From Prochilodus magdalenae (lineage: Eukaryota > Chordata > Actinopteri > Characiformes > Prochilodontidae): a stretch of DNA of 64,000 bases. A model generated the notes under the pieces. The model worked only from the letters and a program-made list of their open reading frames with translations, searched no databases and had not been told where the DNA came from. The translations under genes were made by a program, and so were the position numbers. Of the stretch, positions 39,476 to 51,100 are shown in pieces (the first letter of the stretch is position 1; the number at the start of each line of letters is the position of its first letter). The stretch spans positions 959,501 through 1,023,500 of the forward strand of contig JAMWET010005455.1 of NCBI GenBank assembly GCA_024036415.1. The letters run 5' to 3'.

Positions 39476-39990
39476 ACCAGACAAAAATGAGTCGCCTGTG
39501 ACTGAAACGTACCTTATAGTGTGTAGTACCTCTACGAGCACCAATAACAGCTGTGATTGGATTTGCCATGCCAGAGCTGGACAATGTTCTGAATGTAGGC
39601 CACATTAATGTTCAGACACTCTTGCATCCAAGACTTACAGAGTTGGGTCAGATTTGGTGGACTCCTTCCCTGGCACAATTCTGAGGAGAATTTCCTGTAG
39701 GATTTTAGCCACTGTTGGTAGACCCCTATGACTGTATGCTTCCGTACACCTGTATATTCAGGTACTTCCTTCACACCACGGCCTTCGGCACCCCCAAATA
39801 CAATCCCTCCTTTTAGCCAATCATTAACACCTGCTTTGGACCCATTTTAGACATATGGAACGAGACAGAGATACTTTACTCTGCCACCTCTTCTCAATCT
39901 TTTAATCCCATCACATACCCTGCAGGTGCCCCTCATTCTCGTGCAGCCTTAAACACAAAGGGTGACTCATTTTTTGTCTGGTGAGCTTAT
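39476..39990 (-). mobile_element. Family C DNA element, best copy
   Basis: Perfectly placed inverted ends: CTCACCAGACAAAAATGAGT at the left and the complement of that motif (ACTCATTTTTTGTCTGGTGAG) at the right. The minus strand has an 80-codon ORF starting MKEVPEYTGVRKHTVIGVYQ, like the DNA-binding N-terminus of a transposase. The catalytic part is absent. Which superfamily it belongs to is not clear. Confidence 0.65.
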
Positions 39991-40025
39991 ATAAAGTAGT
40001 GAGCCATAACAGTAAAACCAAATCC

Positions 40026-40180
40026 TCGTTTCTACACTAACTGTCCAGTTTGTCTGCTCCACTTACCACATAGGGCTCCAGCAGCACTGCTGCACAACAC
40101 CTACTCTCTTGGGGGTCCTGAGCAATGAAGAACAGGGTGAAAGGGGGCTAACAAAGTGGGCAGAGACACAGATGGACTAC
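40026..40180. mobile_element. Family A fold-back fragment
   Basis: Recognisable but decayed: ACTGTCCAGTTTGTCTGCTC, GGGGGTCCTGAGCAATGAAG and ACACAGATGGACTACCGATC. Confidence 0.4.
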
Positions 40181-41845
40181 CGATCACCACCACTCTGAGC
40201 CAGTTTCCCCAGAATGACTCATGAGAAATTAATTATGCAGAAACAATGAAATATTGGTGGAATTCCTCTTTCTCAGTGTGCTATCTGGTCAAGAAGGCTT
40301 GGCAAAACCATCTGACCACTCCACTGGCCATGCAATGGTACTGTAGTACTGTTTACATTGTGAAGTGTTCCACAGAGATGACGAGTTCTCGTGTGCTCTC
40401 ACGTTTTCTTAGCCCACAACTGGACAAAAAAAGCGAAATGTTTACTGAACAATGAGGTTGCATTTATTTTGTTCGCTGTTAGTGACCAACCGGACACACC
40501 ACGCCACATATAGCTGGATACTGCACTGGTACTGTACTGACCGATGTCTTTGCGCTCGTCCATTCCCTACACGGTACATGCTGTAGCCTACTGTTCTACA
40601 CAATGCTCTGTTCTGTATGTTGGTTAATTTATTGATTTATTTATTTCACATTGATTTATTTATGGAATGCAGTGATGTTCACTGTACGTGGGACAGTTTG
40701 TACAGAGCATCGCTGGTGATTGCAACTATATTAATATATAACTGGCAGAGAGGGAGAAAAAAAACTGAAGAAGTGTAAATATGACCTTACTTGAGACCAT
40801 GTGTTTCGCACATCTCTTTGTCTTTTCTTTTTTTGTGTTTAGTTTTGTTGATTTATTTGTTTGTTTATTTGTTTGTTTATTTATTTCCAAACGACTTTTT
40901 TATAAAGGGTTATTACCAAGTCCCTTTCTTGCCTGTACCTGAAAGCTTTATATGACGAGATGTTGGGTAGAGGTTGTGGTTGAAAGCTGTGTAGTAAGAA
41001 GTGTTAGCTTTACAGTAGTAGTCCAGATGATGTTGGGACAAAGCTGTATGTCAGTGACTTATCCATTCGTTTCGATGGCGGGGCCCTCGCGGCCGGCCTT
41101 TCTTCCTTTGACTAGCTTTTGTGTCATGCTATTGTGTCATGATATTGCGTTGCTTTAATGTATGTAATATGTGAAATGGGAAGAAAAGAAAAGAAAAAAT
41201 AACAGTAGTATACCGTTTCTTGGGAACTTTTTTCTACACAATAACTACAGTGACAACCTGAAAACTAATCAAGCTTGTTGTTTTTTGTACTTTGGGCTCT
41301 CGAGGAAACTAGAATTGGGGATACGAGAAGTCTTTATTGTTTGGAATTGTGGAATTGAGTTATTTGCCTTTTGTTTGGATTAAAGGAAGAGAGAGAGGGG
41401 AGGGAGGGGAAGAGACAAAAAAGAGAATAGACGAACATGAAATGGGCGGAGCGTGTGTCGAGAATTTGCAGTTTGTTATTTCTCTTGAGGATCCCAGTCA
41501 ACGCTCACACCTGCTGCTTAAAAAGAGTTTGCGATCGGGCCGTCGGAACCACGCGGATAGTGCTGACTGAATCGGATCATTCTGAACACCGTCTTCCTTT
41601 GTAAATATTGTAATTTTTGATATCCCTTTTCTCTCGTTGACCATGCTACACAGCACCCACGTTCCTTGATTTCATAAACGAGGGGTGTCTGGGGCGGGGG
41701 AGGGGGTGTCGAGGGTGTTGGTGGGGTGGGGGGTGATTTTTTTGTCAGTTCTACATTTTTATATTTTATTTTTGGTGTATATTTATCAAATTGGGTTTTG
41801 CTTGTCATAGAGCTATTGCAATAAAAAAGTGCCAAGGTATTCTTG

Positions 41846-43040
41846 ACTGTGACTCAAGCGTGCGTGTTTTCTTGTCAGATGTTTGTGATCCGGCATGATG
41901 CAACACTGCTCTAAGATGTGTTAAGACTGCTAGAGATTCCCGACCAAACGCATCATCCCATACAAAGCGAGCCCTTCCATGCTCCTCTGGAAAGCTGGGG
42001 CCTGCTTCCCTCTACTGGACAGATTTCAGATCATGGCTGATGGGGTCCTTATGCAACAGCCTCCCACTGCAACAAACACACAGGCACACAAAAAGAAGGA
42101 GTCCCCCCATCCCCCCTCTTTCCCTGTCAAAGAAAAGGTCTGAAAACAAAGAAAAGGAGGAGTTGAAAAGGGCTGATGAGGCTGGATCTTTCCCAGCCCG
42201 TATACTGTTTTACACTCTTCAATGAATGTATATCATTGCAGTCCATAGAAGAACATGCATCTGAATTTTTTTTAGATTTTTACTTTTATGCATCATATGA
42301 ACACAGTAGCTGCTGTTTACATTGCATGCAAATTTCATGATGAATGGACCAACAGGAATGGCCCAAAATGACATGGAACGACGTCTGGTTCTATTGACTC
42401 ACATTAGAATTAAATTTGTTTTTTGCCATCTCCTGTAAAAATGCAAATTTGGAAATACATGTTTTTTTTAGATAGCAACAATACACAACTTGGGAAGTCT
42501 GAAGAGAAATTGAAAGAGATGCATGGTATATTATTGTATGTGTACATATATAAAATAAACAAATTAGTTAACAGCTTTATTATCACTGTCTAAAGAATCT
42601 CCACAGTATCTCAAAAATGGCAAGTTTACAGGAGAGAGAAAAACCTCTTTAATTTGATGGAGCCATCAAAAGGAACCAGCCATTCCCAAGCCATTTCGGA
42701 CCATTTTTGCTGGTCCATTCATCATGAAACTTACGTGTATCGTAAACGGCAGCTAAATGGCCGCGTCGATAAAAATGTATACGTTTTTCTTCAGACAGTA
42801 ATGATGTACTAGATTTATTGAAGGCTGTAAATAGTATATCAGCCCATTTCACATCTGCCCTTTCTTTGTTTTTAACAAAAATTTTGATGCATCTTTTCTT
42901 TTACATGGAGCCATTGTTTCCCGTTCTCATGGGTATGGTTAACAAGTGAGATGAAAAGGGTCAAATGGCCACTTATAATAGACCACTGAGTCACAGAAGC
43001 GCTCTTATGTTCTTAGGAAGGTCAATAAAGCAACTGAAAT
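41846..43040. other. Intergenic gap between the convergent irs4 and atg4a
   Basis: About 1.2 kb between the two 3' ends. It is occupied largely by two family D copies in opposite orientation (42235-42490 and 42590-42795). No gene is seen. Confidence 0.5.
42235..42795. mobile_element. Two family D elements in inverted orientation
   Basis: 42235-42490 runs like the copy at 31118. 42590-42795 is the same element reverse-complemented (CCATTCATCATGAAACTT opposite TTTCATGATGAATGGACC). Together they make a palindrome of about 560 bp with a 100-bp spacer, between two converging genes. Confidence 0.65.
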
Positions 43041-43054
43041 TGTGTTTAAATATC

Positions 43055-43060
43055 TTTATT
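43055..43060 (-). terminator. atg4a: atg4a polyadenylation signal
   Basis: TTTATT on the + strand, i.e. AATAAA on the - strand, about 720 bases after the atg4a stop codon. The stretch 43061-43778 would be the 3' UTR. Confidence 0.5.
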
Positions 43061-43778
43061 TTCAGGCATATATACACAAATGTGCAATTTTTGAGGAGTT
43101 TGCATGGGAGCGGTGGTGAGGGGGGTGGGGGACGCTGCTGCTATTGTTTTTCTAACCTGTTTGGTTCATGAGGAAAGGAAACAAATGAACTTAACCATTC
43201 CACATAACATAAATAATATGTTGAGAGAGGCACTTTCCACAGATAAGGTGTTTAGCCTGTAACACTGTATAAAAGGTTTCTGCATATCTGCCGTCTCCTG
43301 CATTCAGGAGGTAGTACATGTATGAAGTGAGACCGTGGCTTCTACCGAGAGTGTCGTTCCCATGCCTGTCCTCCACTAGGTCCTGTTTCATGTTTGCAGT
43401 GGGAGGCGCTGTGATACAGTACAGTGAAGTTCATGCAACCAGAGAGTCCTCCGAACAGATATAAAAAACAAGTCTCTTAGACGTGCCTAAAAAAAGAGAG
43501 AGAATCACACGGAGTGGCTACAGCGATACTTGGCTTTTTCTATTTTTTGCTCTGTGTGAGACAGCGCAAGCTCACTGATGCCGGAAATACTGACTGTCGT
43601 TCCACCTGGATTGCCTGGCCAGGAGGTCACTGCCCAGCCCTGTTTTATTACTGGTAACTGTGTTGTGCTTGGTGTTGATCTGAGGCACTTGTGCAGCATG
43701 GATGAGTAGAAACCTGAGGCTCCACCTCGTTCCTGATCTTTCATTGATTGCATGGAGAAGGGGAAAAGGGGGTGGAGC

Positions 43779-45104
43779 TCACACGTTCAGGATCTCAAAC
43801 TCCTCCTCCGACTCAAACAGCTTGTCTGTGGACTCGATGAACTCTGGAGAGGAAGAGAACAAAGCAGACAGAGGGGGTGGTTCGACGGGGGGAACGGTTT
43901 AGATTGCTTTCACTGAGCCGTGCCTAAATATACACATGCATACTATCTAGATATCTGTATGCAGCAATGAATAACCACAACAATCCCATTTCAGGCAGGT
44001 ATTCAGAGACGAACTGCATTAGTGCGATAGGGAGGAGAATTTTAACTCTTAAGCATCCGTCTATTTTTTACTAGCTGTGGGTTTCTCTGTATACTTTATT
44101 ACCTTGTTCCTCAATGGTCAGGACCCCCACAGGACCACCACAGAACAGGTATTATGTGGATGGTGGATCATTCTCAGCACTGCAGGGACACTGACGTAGT
44201 GGTGGTGTGTTAGTGTGTGTGTGTTGTGCTGGTGTGAGTGGATCAGACACAGCAGTGCAGTTGGACACCTCAGTGTCACTGCTGGACTGAGAATCGTCCA
44301 TCAACCCACACTATCCAGCCAGCAGTGTTCTGTGTACAGTGTCCTGTAACCACTGATGAAGGACAAGAGGATGACAAACACAAACTGTGCAGCAGCAGAT
44401 GATGTATTGTCTCTAACTGTACGTCTGCAAGGTGGACCAGCAAGGTAGGAGTGGCTAATAGAGTGGACAGTGAGTGGAGCCAGTGTTTAAACACTCCAGT
44501 GACCTGCACAACCCCACTGAACATCTTTAGGATGAGGTGGGATGTCAGTGACAAGCCAGCATCACTGTCTAACTGCACAGAGATCCACAGACACGCTACA
44601 AAACCTTGTGGGGAGCCTTTCCAGGAGAGTGGAGGCTGGTATGGTTGCAAACCAATTCCGTATTAATGCCTATGGTTTTTTACTGGGAAATCCTACAAGT
44701 TGATGTAGGTGTGACCGTCAAATGTCCATCCACTTTTGGCACTGTACTTGGTTTTAAATCCAGTTCTTTCTCTGGCTACTACAGTATATATGCTTATGTT
44801 TAAGTAAGAAGTTTATCCAGGACGTTTTGGTTCAAAACAGCGCTCCCACCTGCTCCTGTGGTCTGCACCTCAGGCTTAGTCGGGGGAATGAATGGTGGCC
44901 AGTGAGAGGGATGCTTCTCCACCAGCTCAAACATCCGCAGGTTCCGCTTTTTCAGGATCTCCTTTTGGATCATAGCAGAGCAAAATGGGTTAAAGATCAA
45001 CCACACCAGCTGTCTGGATGATGTCACAGATACTGGAAGTACCCTACCTGCTGGACCAGATTACACCAGCTGTCAAAGTCCTCCTCACTCTTGCAAAAGA
45101 AACC
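43779..45104 (-). CDS. atg4a: atg4a exons 11-13, C-terminus with LIR motif
   Basis: Exon 11 (45104-45048) encodes [19 protein letters not shown]. Exon 12 (44961-44850) encodes [20 protein letters not shown] and on. Exon 13 (43843-43779) ends EEEFEILNV. The exon 12 acceptor (CCAAAAG) is weak, but family alignment fixes it. Confidence 0.88.
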
Positions 45105-48100
45105 CTGTTAACAGAAAACAGTAAGCCAAAAGGAAGTCATTCTGAGAAAAAAATGAATTGCTGTTTGCACAAAATAGCACAAAATACTTTACTGCCACTG
45201 TATTGCAGCATTTTGTGAGTGTGATCTCCTAAAATGGTCAATTTATGAAAACCACAGACCTGTTGAACCAATTATTTGACATGGTTTATGCCCTGAAACC
45301 TAAGCAATATTTGCACATCATGCCAAACGCTTTAAGCAAGGGAAAACAGTTTTTACAGGATATGGACCCTTTAAGTATATGATTTAAGTATATGATATGA
45401 TTCTGGAGAACCAACACTGACATTTAAACTCAACAGCAAAACAAAACAAATACACCCCTCCCTTCAGTGCTCCTTCACAAGCTCCGCCTTCACATTTCCA
45501 AGGTGAACTCTAGTCATAGAGCTAAACAGTGTCCTCCCACTGCTCTCTATAATTTCTACATAAACATTTAAAAAAAAAAATCCTTGTACATCATTTTTTA
45601 GTGATCAACAGAACCAATCAGCCAACAGGTGAATCATGACTTCATAAGCTCATCTGACAAATAATTCATTTAGGGTGGTAGTAACGTCAGGCTCCTGCAG
45701 ATGGCACTGCACGAAGATGATGGGGCTATAAATAGTCCAATGCAGATGTTAATGATTGGCTAAAAGGGGTGATTTCATTTGGGGGTGCCAAATAACACAG
45801 TGTGAAGGAAGTAGCTGAATCTACAGGTGTATGGCAGTGTACGGCCATACGGGTCTACCAGCAGTGGCAACAGTCCCAGTCTACAGAACTTCTCCTCAGA
45901 ATTGTGCCAAAAGGTGCAAAAGTGGCTGAACATTGATGTGCATCCAAAAGCAACAAGACACTGAGCACACAGTACAGCAAAACCAAGCATAAAGAAGGTG
46001 TAGCTCTATACAGGTAGTAACAAAAACACCTGCACAGAACCCAGTGCGTGATAATAAATGTTTATATAATATTATACCCAGCATCTCTTATTTACCTCAG
46101 ACTACCCAAACTGCATATACAGAAAAGCATACATCAGTATTGGGATAAATGGAGGTATGGCGTATTGGGTATATTTATTGTGTAATGTGTATATGTGTTT
46201 GTATTTGTGTACTGCGAGGGACTACACAAGACTGAAAAGATCCTCACACCTGTATAAACGACGTGACAATAAACATGATTTCCTATTAAAAATCTTCCTT
46301 CTTACTTAAAATATCCACAAACATGCAGATTTATGGCAAAAAATAATCCCAGTGATTTAAATCATGTACTGTACCATAATAACGTAAGGTGGTTCCAGTG
46401 GTTAATGCTCACAGCCTTACCAGTGCTACAGATGGGTCCAGGCTGGTGATCTTCATGTGATGAGGGTTCCTTTGACAGTGGTAACTCAGATCATCCACAG
46501 TGCTCCCCGTCTCCGAGTCCACAGCTATCTGCGTTGTGTGGGGGTCTAGATAGATCAGCTCATCGTCTGGAGAATTAGATTAGATTCAGACTGTATTGGC
46601 CAAGTGTGTTCACACATACAAAGGAATTTGTTTTCAGTACCTCACAGTGCACAGAGCATGACAGCATTTAATTCAAAGCACACATTCCTATCACACACAG
46701 ACACACACCCACACCTCATCCCATGCTTTACATACATAGTGCACAGATTTAATTAATTAAGTTGAGGCATATAATGTGGAGTGCAAGAAGAAGCACCAGT
46801 CTGAGACATTAGATACAGTGTTGTGTGTTACTATGACTGGGAAGCACTTGTTTATCCACAAGGTGCTGCTGAAATATGATTACAGACACCACAAACTGTG
46901 TGAGAGCACTTACCTATAAATCCAATGAAGTAATAAGCCAGGTTGGGCTTCCCCCCCAGTACTCCACATGACTGGGGCATCTTAAAACACTCCTTGAAAA
47001 AAGAAAACAACAGATTTGTATATGCACATGACATAAAGCTGCTGTCAGTAACCTGTATTAATAACCAGCCTGTCACCTAGCAGCATTACAGCAATATCAT
47101 TTGAGCGCTAAATACATTTTCTTAATATAGTAGCTTAATGTAGCTCCAGTGCAGGAACATTCCATCCCATTCATTTACTAGTTTAATAGAGGTGTGCTGT
47201 CATGAGCGTTCGAAGACCAGAATTCTGCATACTTTGAGGGCCTGAATGTAGACAGGGTTAATGTTGTTGATGCCCATGCGGAGAGGTATGAGCAGCAGCA
47301 GGGGCCTCCAATCCAGGGGCTGCTGGGAGTGGGCATGGGAGTGGGAGAGGGGGCACAGAAACTGCCGTTGCCCAGGCGACGACTCACCTGAGGGGTACAT
47401 TTCCCCCCAGGCACAGGGGCCTGCCCTGGACTTTGCATCCTGATTTGTCTGACGGCATTGCTTTTCTAAGAGAGAAACAGAAAGATGCCAATTGAGTACG
47501 ACCATACTGTACCATCCACTTTTAGTGCTCCAGATAGACATTTACATAATGAGGAGGTTCTTCAAAACATGTTCTTCCACATTTGTTACACTGACATACC
47601 AAAGGTCATGAGATATTATGAAGAACAAATCCCACACCTGTACAGAATTATCACCAGCCTACACAGTGTCTAGCTGACAACTGGATTTCATGGCTTTATG
47701 GGGTATGCATCATATACAAACGCTATCATCAGCCCAAACCAAATGGTATTGTGACTCATCAGACCATGCCACATGTCACCAGTCCTCTAGGGTCCAGTTA
47801 GCCTCCTTATGGGCCCAAGCGAGGCTCTGTGTTCTGTGTTGTGTTAACAGAGGCAAAGGAAGCCAAAGAATGCTGCACTGACCTGTGGGATATGCGTGTG
47901 GAGCCTCCTGCATTAAATGTGGATGTAATTTCTCCCAGAGTCGCTTGTCTGTTTACATGGACGATTCGATGCAAGACACTGTCAGTCATGACCGTTAAGC
48001 ACCTGTGGGCAGCCACGGCACGGTCCACTGTGGGTGGTAATGCTTCCAATGATGCATTCCTGATACACACAGGACACTGTGGATCAGGGAATGCTAAGTG

Positions 48101-51100
48101 CCTGCACAACTTCTGAAATGGAATGTTTCATCCGTCTGGTAACCAGTATCATGCCTTGCTCCAATAATTCACGTCTCCTTTCCATGAGCACACTGGCCAG
48201 TGTTCAACCTCACTCACAAGATAACACCTCACAGCCTATACAGGTGCAGATGTTCCCCTAAGGTAACACCAGTTCATAATCAATCTACATAGTGCTATCA
48301 CATGACTTTTGGTATGTCAGTGTAAAACTCCAATCAATAGAAAGCAAAGTACCCAGTGAACACTGAAAGAATGTAGTGCACGGTATCCAAACGAAGAGAC
48401 AGAGAGAGTAAATAATGAATTAATACAATACTTACTGATGTCTTCTATCACTACGGTGTTGTCCATTGACACATACACAGCTAAGGAATTCCAGTCGTCA
48501 AACAGCGCAAGTTTCCTAGGAGACAAATATGAAATCATTATCGCATTATCCATGAACTGAAAACAAATTAGATCATTCTGATGTACCTCCCAGTGGCAGC
48601 ATCTCCAACATTACCAACTGACAGCGATTTATATAAGATTATATATGTACACCCATCAGCCATAACATTAAAACCACCTCTTTGTGTCTATCAGCTCCAA
48701 TTACCATATAGGAGCACTTTCTAGTTCTACAGTTACACAGGACCACCACAGAGCAGGTATTGTGTGAGTGGCGGAGCATTCTCAGCATGGCAGTGACACT
48801 GACATGGTGGTGGTGTAGTGTGTTGTGCTGGTGTGAGTGGATCAGATACAGCAGTGCTGCTGGAGTGTTTAAACACTGTGTCCATTTACTGTCCACTCTA
48901 TTAGACACTCCTACTTTGCTGGACCACCTTGTAGATATAAAGTCAGAGACAATAGCTCATCTGAAGCTGTTGGTGTTAGTCATCCTCTAGTCCTTCATTA
49001 GTGGTTACAGGATGCTGCTCACCAGATGCGGATGGCTGGATAGTTTTGGGTGGTGGACGAATCTCAGTCCAACAGTGACACCGATGTGCGTCTGATGTCT
49101 GATCCACTCACACTAGCACATTACACACTAACACATCACCATGTCAGTGTCACTGCAGTGTTGAGAATGATCCACCACCCATATAATACCTGCTCTGTGG
49201 AGGTCCTGTGGGGGCCCTGACCATGTTAAGCTATGTGTATATTTAAAAAATATAAAGAGAAATATATATAGAAATAAGTTTATATTTATTTAACTGTAAG
49301 CAGTTACAGGATGGCATGGCAATGCAGGTGTATGTAAAATATATTATACACAGAACAGCCCTGTGCATTTACCACAACAGTGGTGTAAATGGAGCACAAA
49401 TATACAGAATCATACACATCTGTCTTAATATGTCTCATACCTGACCTAGTAAAATATGTCTGAATCGGAACAGAGTCTAATCTCATCTCTGTCCAAAACA
49501 AACACTTCAAAACAACCAATTATGTGAATTACATACAATTATTTACCCCTGTAAACCTGCTTCTGAATAATCACGTGTTGTTGTTGGCTATGTTTCTAAA
49601 CAACATGATGTCAGCAGATCCCATTAATCTAATACTGCAAATGACATCATGTAGACTGTTACAGATTTGAGGGGTTTGTTTCTTATGAGAGATAAAGAGA
49701 ATTTCCTTTAACAAGAAAGGAATAAAATGCCACTTACTTGAGTACTTGGGCAACTGTATTTGGGCCGTACCACTCTCCAATAGACTTCCCCTCGCCCACC
49801 CCCATCTGAGCTGCTCAGAGAAAGAGAAATAACACAGAAAGTACTCTTAGCAAACAATAAGGGGAGGGGGATGAGAGTGGGAGGAAAATGGAGACATTTA
49901 ATGAGCGTGGCCTACGCTGAATCTTATTCAAGAGATGTACAGAGAACATTGACAGCTCAGCTGTATAACTGCCTTGAAACGACAAATGGTCATAATCGCT
50001 AGAACAATACAGTTCATTGTGTGAGCCCGGCCTGGAGCAGAGAAGGCAGCGTGCGGGACGAGACTGAGGTTTTTATTTACACGCCTGCGCTCACATTCAC
50101 ACACGCATACAAAGTATCACTTACCCATCTGGTGAATTGAATAACAGCTATCCTTTCTGTCCAGAAAGCAGTGCAGGATGCGTTGGTACTCCACTGGCTG
50201 AGCTTCCTCTGCTACCCACCGCCAATCTATGGTGTTTCAGTAAACAGTGCAGCTTTATATTACAGGTAACAGATGCCAAGTCACCATCCTGTATCTTCCT
50301 GTATCTTCCACCACCATAACACTTAACAGTTTACAGTAGCTGCAAATATGTATTAAATCATTTTAATAAGCTCACCAGACAAACGATTAGGTACTGTGCA
50401 TGTGGTAGTAAGGTAGTAAGGTGTTAGTAACTTGATGGCACTGCACGAGGGTGATGGAGCTATAAATACCTGTGGGGTGTGAGTGACTAGATTGAAAAGA
50501 GATGCTACTTTGCATGTGAATATGCTACTGTAGTAATGTAGTAATGTAATATTTGTAATATGCCAAATCCAATCACAGCTGTTCTTGGTGCTCATGGAGG
50601 TATTACATGCTAGGTACATTTCACTCACAGGGGAATCATTTTTTGTCTGGTGAGCTTATGTGGGACTGTATCACTGTGAAGGGGTCAGGTAAACAGTATA
50701 AGCTATAAAACGATACATTAAGTGATCCAGAATGTTGAGACTGATAAAGTGGAGCGATAGACCATTTTAAAATGATTGCTTACGTTATAATAACCAAATG
50801 GACATCCACAGTATCCATACTTAAAACTAGACACAAATAACTTTAATCATGAAAAATGATTGTAAATATATTACACTACATAATGAGACCTTTGTTCCTG
50901 TGTTCCTTCGTAACACACACACAAACACACACACACACACACACACACACAGAGCTATATTCATAACATACTCTGTTTCTGTGAGCAGGACAGTGCAATG
51001 GAAAAATCTGATGTACTCCACACGTTATTTAGGAATGTGTAAGATATCAACACAGTGCGGTAAATATATACTGCATTGTAATAAAGATTTTACTAGAACA

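Larger units (their letters stand above)
36290..41845 (+). other. irs4: irs4 long 3' UTR with invaded repeats and polyadenylation signal
   Basis: No gene is seen after the irs4 stop until a strong end signal: AATAAA at 41820-41825 followed by a GT-rich stretch near 41855-41875. TTTATTTA runs (36487-36540, 40630-40680, 40850-40890) could be AU-rich elements. Families C (37552-37950, 39476-39990), D (38708-38955) and A (40026-40180) interrupt it. Earlier polyadenylation is possible, for example near an AATAAA around 38627. Confidence 0.5.
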
